10,627 nucleotides of DNA from Eubacteriales bacterium (GCA_030625285.1 DAOURC010000014.1:1-10627), one strand, 5' to 3'; counted from the stretch's first letter, positions 1 through 7,377 are shown. Numbers and translations are program-made. The notes: generated by a model not told the origin, from the letters alone.

Positions 1-33
1 AGATTTAGTGTTTATTATTAGGGGGTAAAAAAG

Positions 34-420
34 ATGAGTAAGGTAATGATTAGAATGAGGATGAGTATGCATGATGCACACTATGGTGGGAATCTTGTAG
101 ACGGAGCAAAAATGTTGAATCTGTTTGGTGATGTTGCTACAGAGCTTTTAATCCGTCAAGATGGTGATGAGGGATTATTTGCAGCTTACGATTCGGTAGA
201 GTTTTTAGCTCCGGTTTATGCGGGTGATTTTATTGAAGCGGTAGGTGAAATTACTCATGTCGGAAACAGTTCAAGAAAAATGACATTTGAAGCGAGAAAA
301 GTCATTGTACCAAGACCGGATATCAATGATTCTGCTTGCGATGTATTAGAAGAACCAATTGTTGTTTGTAGAGCAACAGGAACTTGTGTTGTTCCTAAAG
401 ACAAACAAAGGAGTAAATAA
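34..420 (+). CDS. kal: 3-aminobutyryl-CoA ammonia-lyase (lysine fermentation)
   Basis: This 128-residue cytoplasmic enzyme is expected to deaminate L-3-aminobutyryl-CoA to crotonyl-CoA and ammonia, the step after Kce in the 3,5-diaminohexanoate route of lysine fermentation. The size fits a single hot-dog domain, and the segments [17 protein letters not shown] (about residues 12-28) and [19 protein letters not shown] (about 55-73) match what I know of Kal proteins. The ATG at 34 follows a GGGGG ribosome binding site at 21-25 with 8 nt spacing. The gene ends one nucleotide before kce, so the two are almost certainly translated from one message. The 33 bases upstream show no promoter. Frame 1 reads to a TAG at 19-21, so an upstream operon gene could end there, but this is unproven. 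Recognition is by family resemblance; the adjacent kce gives strong support. Confidence 0.9.
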   Translation: MSKVMIRMRMSMHDAHYGGNLVDGAKMLNLFGDVATELLIRQDGDEGLFAAYDSVEFLAPVYAGDFIEAVGEITHVGNSSRKMTFEARKVIVPRPDINDSACDVLEEPIVVCRATGTCVVPKDKQRSK

Positions 421-421
421 T

Positions 422-1237
422 ATGGAAAAATTAATTATAACAGCTGCGATTACAGGAGCTGAAGTTACTAGAGATATTCAGCCCAATTTGGCTCTTACGC
501 CAGATGAGATAGCTCAGGATGCTTATCAGTGTTATTTGGCAGGAGCGTCGATTATTCATGTTCATGCAAGAGATGAAGAAGGTAATCCAACTCAAAGTTA
601 TGACGTATATAAAGAAATCAAAGAAAAAATTGAAGCTAAGTGTAATGTAATTGTTCAGCCGTCGACTGGTGGAGCGACTTGGCATAGTGCCGAGGAGAGA
701 TTGCAGCCTGTAGAACTTAAACCTGAAATGGCGACTCTTAGTACTGGCACTGTAAACTTCGGTCCTGATGTTTTTATGAATACTGAAGAGTATATGGAAA
801 AGTTTGCTGCGAGAATGAAAGAACTTGGAGTAAAACCTGAAATTGAAGTATTCGAAAGAGGAATGATTGTAAATGCGCTGAAACTTGTTAAAAAAGGATT
901 GGTAGACAAACCTGTTCATTTTGATTTTGTTTTAGGTGTACCTGGCGCTTGTCCGGGTGAAATTGAGGATTTAGTTTACTTCAAGCAGTCTATTCCAGCG
1001 GATTCTACTTGGACGGTAGCGGGCATAGGAAGATACGAACTGCCGTTGGCTACTGCTGCCATTGTAATGGGTGGTCATGTAAGAGTGGGATTTGAAGATA
1101 ATGTTTACTATTCAAAAGGTGTTTTAGCGGAGTCCAACGCTCAGCTTGTTGAGAGAATTGTAAGGATTTCTAAAGAATTAGGTAGAGAAGTTGCAACGCC
1201 TGATGAAGCAAGAGAAATATTGAATTTGAAAAAATAA
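422..1237 (+). CDS. kce: 3-keto-5-aminohexanoate cleavage enzyme (BKACE/DUF849 family)
   Basis: The 271-residue protein should condense 3-keto-5-aminohexanoate with acetyl-CoA to give acetoacetate and 3-aminobutyryl-CoA, which Kal then deaminates. It is a zinc-dependent TIM-barrel enzyme. The metal motif HVHARD has His46 and His48, the numbers reported for the Cloacimonas enzyme. Glu14 and the QPSTGG loop (79-84) are present. GHVRVGFEDN (218-227) carries the C-terminal Arg221/Glu225/Asp226 cluster, equivalent to the family's Arg-Glu-Asp set. The ATG at 422 is preferred because AAAGGAG at 407-413 lies 8 nt upstream and because the homologous N-terminus begins MEKLIITAAITGAE. An in-frame ATG at 359 lies inside kal and would add 21 unrelated residues. 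BKACE proteins act on several beta-keto acids, but the neighbouring kal makes the lysine-pathway assignment likely. Confidence 0.93.
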   Translation: MEKLIITAAITGAEVTRDIQPNLALTPDEIAQDAYQCYLAGASIIHVHARDEEGNPTQSYDVYKEIKEKIEAKCNVIVQPSTGGATWHSAEERLQPVELKPEMATLSTGTVNFGPDVFMNTEEYMEKFAARMKELGVKPEIEVFERGMIVNALKLVKKGLVDKPVHFDFVLGVPGACPGEIEDLVYFKQSIPADSTWTVAGIGRYELPLATAAIVMGGHVRVGFEDNVYYSKGVLAESNAQLVERIVRISKELGREVATPDEAREILNLKK

Positions 1238-1255
1238 TACATTTGACAATAATAA

Positions 1256-1290
1256 AAAGCAGCCTTCATCTTGTGATGAGGCTGTTTCTT
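1256..1290. terminator. Bidirectional intrinsic terminator between convergent genes
   Basis: The left arm 1260-1270 (CAGCCTTCATC) pairs with 1275-1284 (GATGAGGCTG), with one bulged T and a TTGT loop. The stem extends by A-T pairs on the outside. On the + strand it is followed by TTTCTT. On the - strand it is followed by CTTTTTATT. It can therefore stop the kal-kce transcript and also the transcript of the minus-strand gene that ends at 1357. Confidence 0.85.
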
Positions 1291-1356
1291 CGTTTGTATA
1301 TAATAGCAACTTCCACTATTAGTTGATTCGGTGGAATATGAGTTATATAAACTTGG

Positions 1357-3063
1357 TCACTTAGTGACTTCTTCAATGATATCGTAGTTGGAATAATAAT
1401 CTTCTTTATTTACAATGAAATAGTTTTTATTGTCTGTATGATCTTTTGTTAAGAGGCCAAAGGTTGGATCTACAATGAACCAGTTGTTGTTGAAATGAAC
1501 TTCAGCCCAATAATGCGAGTCGTAGAGATTTGATCCTTTAAATACTCTAGAAGGTATTTCAAGTCCTCTTAAGAGTGATACATAATAGTTTGTAATAGCT
1601 GCATTGTTTCCTTCATTAGTAAGATAAACATCATATGAGTTTTGAGATGTTGTTTTGTTGTTGAATTGGATGTTTTCTAAAATATATTTGTATACATCGT
1701 AAGTTCTTGCATAGTCTGACAGGCTGTCGCGAGTGATTAAATATGCCATTGATAGAATGTGTTGGTGATTCGGTAAAATATTTATGTCGGGCAATGAATA
1801 ACGAATAAAATCATCAGATATATTAATAACGCTGAACTTCATTAATAAATTTGATTGGATTTCAAAATCGACAAGTTCGTGATTTATTATCATATCGCTT
1901 TCGGAGTCTATAAATACGCTTATATTGTGTTTCCCCAGCCCAAAAGGCAAATGAATTTTTTCGTCGAAAGTTCCTCCTGTAACAGGAATGTTAAAGTTGA
2001 TGCTTTCGTTGTTTTTTTCTACACTTACTCTGATGTTCTCGATCAAGGGATTGATGGTACCTACAAAATCGAAAGAGTTATAAGCTTGTATATTGGAAAA
2101 AAGTTCGTATTTAAGTGAAGTTTCTAGATTGTAAAACTTCGGGTATTCAATATAGTGTTCATCACTTTGATTTACAGCTAAGGATTTTATTTCAAAACTA
2201 TTTATAATATTTTCAATAATTGATAACAATTGAGGAAAATCGCCATTAGTGAATGTAAAATTTAAAATATATAATAAATCATCAACCTTCGTGATATAAT
2301 AAGCATATATTGGTTGTCCTTCAATTTGTTCATATGTATATAGAATTAATTTTCCGCTAAATCCACTAGTAGTAAAAATCTTCTCTTCTGTAAGTTCTAT
2401 TTCACCTTCATCATGAACATATTCAGTATAATCGTGCAATGTGTTGATATACTCATCTATAGATAGATCATCGGAATTTTTAATAACCTTTACATTTAAT
2501 GTCACATCTTCATAACTGCTTTTTTTACCATATACAAGATTTTCTTCATCCAACAGATCCCAGTAATATGGAATATCTAGATTGATATTGAATTTTGGTA
2601 TTTCGATTGTTTTATAATAATAACTTTTATAGGTTGTATAGACTGTATATTTATTATTGGTAAGTCGTATCGTTTCATTCAAACTGTCGTATTCTACGTT
2701 GATATCAAAAAATTTAGTTATACAATCAATAGGAATGTAAAGAATCGAATCATTTCGGAATATTGGAGTATCCATTATAAAAGACTTGCCATTTATATAA
2801 ACAACGCTGGAATCCAAGGTGAATTTCATAAATGTGTTATCACGATAGATAATTAAAATTTCATTTAAATCATCCCATAGATATTGAGCTCCGATTAATT
2901 CAGAAAATTCTTTTGCGGGGAATAAAACCTTGTCTTCATAAATAAGCGTAGAGTCATTGAGATCTATCATTTTATTATTATAAAAAAGGCTTAATTCATT
3001 TTCCCCATAACTAAGGGAAGATATTAAAATTATAAAAATCAGTGCAATTGATAGTTTTTTCAT
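1357..3063 (-). CDS. Secreted multi-domain protein with C-terminal transglutaminase-like domain lacking the catalytic Cys
   Basis: This 568-residue protein has an N-terminal signal peptide (MKKL, then a hydrophobic stretch to about residue 19; cleavage near Gly20) and should act outside the membrane. Residues 25-135 resemble the copper amine oxidase N-terminal-like stalk domain common in clostridial exported proteins (VLFPAKEFSELIGA; VYINGKSF; DSILYIPIDCI). Residues 155-292 look like a PsbP/DcrB-type fold (INLDIPYYWDLL). Residues 330-405 may be an Ig-like beta region. Residues 430-540 carry a transglutaminase-like core: LLRGLEIPSRVFKG (498-511), HYWAEV with His517, and VDPTFG with Asp532. At the position where the catalytic Cys is expected (GxC before the YxxLLR helix) the sequence reads GNN, so Asn487 replaces Cys. 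The domain may bind rather than catalyse. The start has AGGAGAG 7 nt upstream. No membrane anchor or sorting motif is visible at the C-terminus. The substrate or partner is unknown. Confidence 0.85.
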   Translation of the reverse strand: MKKLSIALIFIILISSLSYGENELSLFYNNKMIDLNDSTLIYEDKVLFPAKEFSELIGAQYLWDDLNEILIIYRDNTFMKFTLDSSVVYINGKSFIMDTPIFRNDSILYIPIDCITKFFDINVEYDSLNETIRLTNNKYTVYTTYKSYYYKTIEIPKFNINLDIPYYWDLLDEENLVYGKKSSYEDVTLNVKVIKNSDDLSIDEYINTLHDYTEYVHDEGEIELTEEKIFTTSGFSGKLILYTYEQIEGQPIYAYYITKVDDLLYILNFTFTNGDFPQLLSIIENIINSFEIKSLAVNQSDEHYIEYPKFYNLETSLKYELFSNIQAYNSFDFVGTINPLIENIRVSVEKNNESINFNIPVTGGTFDEKIHLPFGLGKHNISVFIDSESDMIINHELVDFEIQSNLLMKFSVINISDDFIRYSLPDINILPNHQHILSMAYLITRDSLSDYARTYDVYKYILENIQFNNKTTSQNSYDVYLTNEGNNAAITNYYVSLLRGLEIPSRVFKGSNLYDSHYWAEVHFNNNWFIVDPTFGLLTKDHTDNKNYFIVNKEDYYSNYDIIEEVTK

Positions 3064-3083
3064 TATTCATCTCTCCTGATATG

Positions 3084-3112
3084 AATATATAACAAAATCC
3101 AAGCTTTTTAAA
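3084..3112 (-). promoter_or_regulatory. Possible promoter of the minus-strand secreted-protein gene
   Basis: Reading the minus strand, TTTAAA (3107-3112) and TATATT (3084-3089) are 17 nt apart. The -10 lies very close to the ribosome binding site at 3071-3077, which would give a very short leader. The call is therefore weak, and an alternative site in the AT-rich region cannot be excluded. Confidence 0.3.
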
Positions 3113-3130
3113 TAAAAATGATTAAATTAC

Positions 3131-3159
3131 TTAACTTTAAAAGGAAACTGTAATATAAT
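3131..3159 (+). promoter_or_regulatory. Sigma-A-type promoter for glpX-rho
   Basis: TTAACT (3131-3136) and a perfect TATAAT (3154-3159) are separated by 17 nt. Transcription would start near 3166, leaving a leader of about 28 nt with the ribosome binding site GGGAG at 3180-3184. The promoter is back to back with the divergent secreted-protein gene. Confidence 0.75.
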
Positions 3160-3193
3160 CGCTTTGGTTATAAAGAGATGGGAGATGTATAAG

Positions 3194-4159
3194 ATGGATA
3201 GAGATTTATCGATAAATTTGGTGAGATTGACAGAAGCGGCAGCTATTGGAGCAGGAAGATACCTGGGATTAGGTAAAAAGAATGAAGCTGATGGTGTTGC
3301 GGTGGATAACATGAGAAAGATGCTTGATACTATGAATATCGAGGGAGAAGTTGTAATAGGTGAAGGCGAAATGGATGAGGCGCCTATGCTTTATATTGGT
3401 GAAAAAATAGGAACGCCTGGTATGGGATATCCGAAAGTTGATATTGCAGTCGATCCGATAGATGGAACAATTGCCTTGGCGAAAGGACTTAATAATTCTA
3501 TCGCTGTAATTGCGCTTGCGCCGGAAGGAACCTTATTGAAAGCTCCGGATATGTACATGGATAAATTGGTTGTCGGACCAAAGGGTAAGGGAGTAGTAAG
3601 TTTATCTTATTCAGTTAAGGAAAATCTTTTAAATCTTGCAAAAGCGTTAAATAAAGATGTGACAGAATTGACAATGACTACAATCGATAGAGAAAGAAGT
3701 CAATACATAATAGATGCTTGTAGAGAACTGGGCGTAAGAGTTAAATTATTTGCTGATGGCGATGTAGCTACAGCTATTGAAACTTGTTTAGAAAACTCGG
3801 ATGCTGATATTTTAATAGGCAAGGGAGGAGCGCCAGAAGGTGTAATTGCTGCAGCCGCAGTAAAAGCTTTAGGTGGCTATATGGAATGTAGACTTTGTCC
3901 TGAAAACGATGAAGAGATTAAACGATGCAAGAAAATGGGAGCTGATTATGAAAATATTTTAAAGCTTGATGATATAGTTAGAAGCGATAATATATTCTTT
4001 GCAGTAACTGGTATTTCAGATGGCTCTTTAGTGAAAGGGATTAAATATCATAATGATGTGGCTGAAACACATTCGATGATTATTAGAGGTAAAACAGGAA
4101 CAATTAGATTTATCGATGCTATTCATCATCTAGAACAAAAGCCCCATTATGCAAAATAG
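3194..4159 (+). CDS. glpX: Fructose-1,6-bisphosphatase class II (GlpX)
   Basis: The 321-residue cytoplasmic enzyme hydrolyses fructose 1,6-bisphosphate to fructose 6-phosphate, the committed gluconeogenic step. Metal and phosphate ligands typical of class II enzymes are in place: Asp33 in EADGVAVD, Glu57 in VVIGEGEMDEAPM (53-65), DPIDGT at 87-92, and GGAPEG at 211-216 with Glu215. Length matches the family. The ATG at 3194 has GGGAG 9 nt upstream and begins MDRDLSINLVRLTEAAA, the usual N-terminus. The upstream in-frame candidates at 3164 and 3185 have no properly spaced binding site. The stop codon TAG is part of the rho ribosome binding site, so the two genes are translationally linked. Fermentation of amino acids such as lysine would make a gluconeogenic phosphatase necessary; that link is my inference. 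Confidence 0.96.
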   Translation: MDRDLSINLVRLTEAAAIGAGRYLGLGKKNEADGVAVDNMRKMLDTMNIEGEVVIGEGEMDEAPMLYIGEKIGTPGMGYPKVDIAVDPIDGTIALAKGLNNSIAVIALAPEGTLLKAPDMYMDKLVVGPKGKGVVSLSYSVKENLLNLAKALNKDVTELTMTTIDRERSQYIIDACRELGVRVKLFADGDVATAIETCLENSDADILIGKGGAPEGVIAAAAVKALGGYMECRLCPENDEEIKRCKKMGADYENILKLDDIVRSDNIFFAVTGISDGSLVKGIKYHNDVAETHSMIIRGKTGTIRFIDAIHHLEQKPHYAK

Positions 4160-4171
4160 GAGGGAATTTTG
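4158..4171 (+). promoter_or_regulatory. Ribosome binding site and TTG start of rho
   Basis: AGGAGGG at 4158-4164 overlaps the glpX stop codon and is 4 nt from a TTG start at 4169-4171. The near-perfect site compensates for the rare start codon. No in-frame ATG with a comparable site is available, and starting here gives the expected N-terminal Rho helix bundle. Confidence 0.85.
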
Positions 4172-5497
4172 AATTTAGAATTTTTAAATGGGAAAACAAT
4201 AATTCAACTTAGGGAACTTGCGAAAGACCTAGGGGTAAAGAGTGTTACCAAGTATAAAAAAGAAGAACTGATTGAGCTTTTAATGTCGAGTCCAGAAAAA
4301 AAAGAAGTAGAAGTAAAAGAAGTAAAAGAAGTAAAAGAAGTAAAAGAAGTAAAAAATCCTGTGGTTCCCAATAATCAAGATAAGGTTGAGGGAGTTTTAG
4401 AACTCGTTGAACAGCAGAATTTTGGATTTCTGAGATTTGATAATTTCCTTACTAGTAAAGAGGATGTCTATGTTTCACCATCTCAAATCAGAAGATTCAA
4501 TATGAAAACTGGAGACCTTGTTACTGGAATTACAAGAAAACCTAAAGACAATGAAAAATTTAGAGCTTTATTGTATGTTAGGAAAATCAATGGTGATGAT
4601 CCGGATGTTGCGGCGAAGAGGCCGAAATTCGATACGTTGACTCCTACTTATCCAGATGAGAGATTTAGACTAGAAAGATCTCACTCGGATTTGTCTATGA
4701 GACTGATCGATCTGATTGCACCGATTGGAAAAGGACAAAGAGGGTTGATAGTTGCGCCGCCTAAAGCCGGTAAAACAATATTGCTTCAAAAAATGGCTCA
4801 AAGCATAATTGCGAATCACCCGGATACAGAAGTTATTGTATTGTTGATAGATGAGAGACCTGAAGAGGTTACAGAAATGAAGCGTTCAATTAACGCCGAC
4901 GTAATTTATTCAACATTTGATGAGCTTCCATCGCATCATATTCAAGTAGCTGAAATGGTAATTGAAAGAGCCAAGCGGTTAGTGGAGCAGAAAAAAGATG
5001 TTGTCATTTTACTTGACAGTCTTACAAGACTCGCAAGGGCTTATAATCTTGAGGTGCCGAGCAGCGGTAGAACCTTAAGTGGAGGGTTGGATCCTGGTGC
5101 TTTGCATAAACCGAAGAGGTTCTTTGGAGCTGCTAGAAATATCGAAGAAGGCGGCAGTTTAACAATTTTAGCGACTGCGCTGGTTGAAACTGGTTCTCGT
5201 ATGGACGATGTTATTTTCGAAGAATTCAAGGGAACTGGAAACATGGAACTCAGTTTAAGTAGAAAACTTTCAGAAAAGAGAATTTTTCCAGCTGTTGATA
5301 TTCAAAAATCCGGAACGAGAAGAGAAGAGCTTCTTTTAGAACAGGAAGAACTGGAAGTCATCTGGAATCTAAGAAGAGCGATGAGTAACATTTCGCTTCA
5401 AGAATTAACAGAAATTATTGTTGATAAGTTGATAAAAACTAAAAACAATAAAGAATTCATCCAGATTATGAAAAAACAGATTCTAGTTGAAAAATAG
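4169..5497 (+). CDS. rho: Transcription termination factor Rho
   Basis: This 442-residue hexameric RNA helicase releases transcripts. Residues 5-40 form the Rho_N helical domain ([18 protein letters not shown]). Residues 41-72 are a charged linker containing five perfect Glu-Val-Lys repeats (48-62). Residues 73-145 are the cold-shock-like primary RNA-binding domain, with NFGFLRF at 84-90. The ATPase core follows: Walker A APPKAGKT (196-203), catalytic region [13 protein letters not shown] (225-237), Walker [17 protein letters not shown] (278-293), Q-loop [10 protein letters not shown] (303-312), and the R-loop with the [12 protein letters not shown] region (355-366). All motifs are intact, so it should be functional. 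The length exceeds the roughly 419 residues of the E. coli protein mainly through the linker. Translation starts with TTG immediately after glpX. Confidence 0.97.
   Translation: MNLEFLNGKTIIQLRELAKDLGVKSVTKYKKEELIELLMSSPEKKEVEVKEVKEVKEVKEVKNPVVPNNQDKVEGVLELVEQQNFGFLRFDNFLTSKEDVYVSPSQIRRFNMKTGDLVTGITRKPKDNEKFRALLYVRKINGDDPDVAAKRPKFDTLTPTYPDERFRLERSHSDLSMRLIDLIAPIGKGQRGLIVAPPKAGKTILLQKMAQSIIANHPDTEVIVLLIDERPEEVTEMKRSINADVIYSTFDELPSHHIQVAEMVIERAKRLVEQKKDVVILLDSLTRLARAYNLEVPSSGRTLSGGLDPGALHKPKRFFGAARNIEEGGSLTILATALVETGSRMDDVIFEEFKGTGNMELSLSRKLSEKRIFPAVDIQKSGTRREELLLEQEELEVIWNLRRAMSNISLQELTEIIVDKLIKTKNNKEFIQIMKKQILVEK
4310..4354 (+). repeat. Five perfect 9-bp tandem repeats (GAAGTAAAA) inside rho
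   Basis: Five identical copies lie at 4310-4318, 4319-4327, 4328-4336, 4337-4345 and 4346-4354, preceded by a partial unit GAAGTA at 4304. Each unit encodes Glu-Val-Lys in frame. Gain or loss of units by slippage would lengthen or shorten the linker without disrupting the reading frame. Confidence 0.95.
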
Positions 5498-5515
5498 TTT
5501 CATAAATGTTATACT
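5487..5515 (+). promoter_or_regulatory. Upstream rpmE promoter overlapping the end of rho
   Basis: TTGAAA (5487-5492) and TATACT (5510-5515), each one mismatch from consensus, are 17 nt apart. The -35 lies within the last codons of rho. Confidence 0.55.
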
Positions 5516-5523
5516 ATGATGGC

Positions 5524-5552
5524 TTGACAAAAGGGAAGTAAAATATTATTAT
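5524..5552 (+). promoter_or_regulatory. Strong sigma-A-type promoter for rpmE
   Basis: A perfect TTGACA (5524-5529) is separated by 17 nt from TATTAT (5547-5552, one mismatch). Transcription would start near 5559, giving a leader of about 30 nt. No leader hairpin or metal-regulator operator is evident. Confidence 0.75.
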
Positions 5553-5588
5553 TGATAGAGCGAGATTTTTTGAAAAGAGGTGGATATG

Positions 5589-5786
5589 ATGAAACAAGGC
5601 ATACATCCTGATTATAAAGAAATAGAAGTAAGTTGTGCGTGCGGAAACAAGTTTACAACTAAGTCAACAAAGGATGAAATAAGATTAGACGTTTGTTCAG
5701 AATGTCATCCGTTCTTTACAGGTTCAGTAAAATCAATTGAACGTGGCGGAAGAGCAGAGAAATTTAAACAAAAATATGGACTTTAA
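5589..5786 (+). CDS. rpmE: Large-subunit ribosomal protein bL31 (zinc-binding form)
   Basis: This 65-residue protein of the 50S subunit helps bridge to the 30S subunit. It begins [20 protein letters not shown] and keeps the four-cysteine zinc ribbon: Cys16 and Cys18 in CACGN, and Cys36 and Cys39 in VCSECHPF. It is therefore the C+ zinc-containing type and not the zinc-free paralogue induced under zinc starvation. [18 protein letters not shown] is a typical C-terminal half. The binding site AGAGGTGG (5576-5583) best suits the ATG at 5589. ATG at 5586 or GTG at 5580 would add one or three residues; 5580 overlaps the binding site. The gene has its own promoters and a terminator, so it can be expressed independently of rho. 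Confidence 0.95.
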   Translation: MKQGIHPDYKEIEVSCACGNKFTTKSTKDEIRLDVCSECHPFFTGSVKSIERGGRAEKFKQKYGL

Positions 5787-5801
5787 TAAGAAATATTATT
5801 C

Positions 5802-5832
5802 TAGGTTAGAGGTTTTTTCTCTAACCTATTTT
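5802..5832 (+). terminator. Intrinsic terminator after rpmE
   Basis: TAGGTTAGAG (5802-5811) pairs perfectly with CTCTAACCTA (5819-5828) around a GTTTTTT loop, giving a 10-bp stem followed by TTTT at 5829-5832. It separates rpmE from tdk. Confidence 0.88.
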
Positions 5833-5858
5833 AATATAATCAATCCATGTATTATAAT
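5831..5858 (+). promoter_or_regulatory. Probable tdk promoter region
   Basis: Two perfect TATAAT hexamers lie at 5835-5840 and 5853-5858, just downstream of the rpmE terminator. Neither has a good -35. The first leaves about 30 nt of leader before tdk. The second would start transcription inside the ribosome binding site GGGAGGG (5864-5870). The first is therefore the better candidate. Confidence 0.45.
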
Positions 5859-5877
5859 GATATGGGAGGGATGAAAT

Positions 5878-6453
5878 ATGGCGAAATTGTTTTTTAGGTA
5901 TGGAGCGATGAATTCGGGAAAATCTACTGCATTGATGCAGGTGGCTTATAATTACAGCGAAAGAGGAATGAAGGCTCTTATTGTTAAACCGATGGTTGAT
6001 ACTAAGGGTGGAGAAAAAGTTGTTTCTAGATTAGGTGTGGATAGGCACGTCGATGTAAGTATACATAATCAAGAAAATATTTATGATAAAATTTTGAATG
6101 TTGATGAGAAATTAGATTGTGTGTTAGTCGATGAATCGCAGTTTTTAACAAAAGAGCAAGTTGATCAGTTATTTGAATTCGCGGTTGTAGAAAACATTCC
6201 GGTAATATGCTATGGACTCCGAACCGATTTTAAATTAAATGGATTTGAAGGAAGCGAGAGATTGTTGTTGCTTGCACATTCCATTGAAGAGTTGAAGACA
6301 ATCTGCAGATGCGGTCGCAAGGCGGTTGTCAACGGAAGAAAAATAAATGAAAAATTTGTTTTTGAAGGAAATCAAGTTGCTATCGACGGAGAGAATAAAG
6401 TTGAGTATGAATCACTTTGCGCTCAATGTTATTTTAAATATAGAGAGAAATAG
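5878..6453 (+). CDS. tdk: Thymidine kinase (type II, TK1-like)
   Basis: The 191-residue cytoplasmic enzyme phosphorylates thymidine with ATP for dTMP salvage. Walker A is GAMNSGKST at 9-17. The Walker B/catalytic segment VDESQFL spans 84-90, with Glu86 the probable base. YGLRTDF at 112-118 is the family signature. The C-terminal lasso carries a four-cysteine zinc site, Cys143/Cys145 (CRCG) and Cys181/Cys184 (CAQC). All expected residues are present and the length is normal. The ATG at 5878 is 7 nt after GGGAGGG. An ATG at 5871 is out of frame. The stop TAG overlaps the binding site of the next gene, which starts 9 nt later, so tdk leads the downstream unit. Confidence 0.96.
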   Translation: MAKLFFRYGAMNSGKSTALMQVAYNYSERGMKALIVKPMVDTKGGEKVVSRLGVDRHVDVSIHNQENIYDKILNVDEKLDCVLVDESQFLTKEQVDQLFEFAVVENIPVICYGLRTDFKLNGFEGSERLLLLAHSIEELKTICRCGRKAVVNGRKINEKFVFEGNQVAIDGENKVEYESLCAQCYFKYREK

Positions 6454-6462
6454 GTGGTATAA

Positions 6463-7377
6463 ATGAGTAAATATAGTAACGTAGGCGGACAAGCCCTCAT
6501 CGAGGGAATCATGATGCGTAATAAAAATAAAATTTCTATTGTTATCAGAAGGAAAAATGGAGAATTGGTTGTTGAAAACAAGACGATAAAGGCCCCGAAA
6601 GGCAAAATAAGCAAATTGCCGCTCCTGAGAGGGTTGTTTGCACTTTTTTCTTCCATGTCTGTAGGAGTTAAAGCTTTAACCTTATCGGCGAAGTATTTTG
6701 AAGAAGACGAGGAAATTGTAACCGAAGAAGATAAATTTGATAAAATGGTTAGAAAAATTTTTGGGAGCAGAGCAGATGATGCATTGGTGTTTTTTTCTAT
6801 TGTAACTGCGCTATTTTTGGCGATAATGCTATTTACCGTTTTGCCGACTTTTATAATTTCTTTGCTTAGAAATATTGTTGACAGTCAATATTTGCTTAGT
6901 TCGCTTGAAGGCGTTCTTAAAGTGATATTTTTCATTGTATATATTTTGTTGATAAGTAAGATGAACGATGTTAAAAGAGTTTTCCAATATCACGGAGCAG
7001 AACATAAAACAATTCACTGCATAGAATCAGGGAAGGAATTAACTGTTGAGAATGCCAGAGAATTTACTACTCTTCACCCTAGGTGTGGTACTAGTTTCGT
7101 GATATTTGTTTTAATCATCAGTATTACGGTATTTTCTTTCATTTCATGGAGCAATATATGGCTCAGGATAGGATTGAAAATCCTTCTGTTGCCTTTAATC
7201 GCTGGAATAAGTTATGAAGTTTTAAAATTATCTGGAACAACAGATAATAAACTTATAAAAATACTTAGCATACCTGGATTGATGATGCAAAAAATCACTA
7301 CGAAAGAACCTGATGATCAAATGCTTGAAGCTGCCATAGTTGCAGTTAAAGCTGTAATGGATGATGGTGAATGCTAA
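6463..7377 (+). CDS. yqhQ: DUF1385 family membrane protein (YqhQ-like), function unknown
   Basis: This 304-residue integral membrane protein belongs to a family widespread in Firmicutes with no firmly assigned role. The conserved N-terminal motif GGQALIEGIMMR is at 8-19. Hydrophobic segments lie at about 107-136, 150-166, 210-228 and 235-250. Between the second and third is FQYHGAEHKTIHC (174-186) and then HPRCGTSF (205-212). The cluster of His177, Glu180, His181, His185, Cys186, His205 and Cys208 beside the membrane suggests a metal or cofactor site, but that is inference. The C-terminal part has LPLIAGISYE (243-252) and the PGLMMQ region (271-276). The ATG follows AGGTGG (6452-6457) with 5 nt spacing. 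The last 7 nt overlap prmC, implying coupled translation and a stable link with release-factor genes, a neighbourhood common in Clostridia. Confidence 0.92.
   Translation: MSKYSNVGGQALIEGIMMRNKNKISIVIRRKNGELVVENKTIKAPKGKISKLPLLRGLFALFSSMSVGVKALTLSAKYFEEDEEIVTEEDKFDKMVRKIFGSRADDALVFFSIVTALFLAIMLFTVLPTFIISLLRNIVDSQYLLSSLEGVLKVIFFIVYILLISKMNDVKRVFQYHGAEHKTIHCIESGKELTVENAREFTTLHPRCGTSFVIFVLIISITVFSFISWSNIWLRIGLKILLLPLIAGISYEVLKLSGTTDNKLIKILSIPGLMMQKITTKEPDDQMLEAAIVAVKAVMDDGEC

Noticed and set aside
359..421. Upstream start for kce within kal
   Set aside because: The start at 422 has a well-spaced ribosome binding site and the conserved N-terminus; the extension would overlap kal by 62 nt with unrelated residues.
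431..919. Minus-strand open frames opposite kce (431-919 and 655-909)
   Set aside because: They lie wholly within a confidently assigned enzyme gene, have no ribosome binding site of note, and encode low-complexity Ser/Phe-rich products typical of antisense frames in AT-rich genes.
1855..2118. Plus-strand 87-codon frame inside the secreted-protein gene
   Set aside because: It is antisense to a gene with signal peptide and domain evidence, and its product resembles no family.
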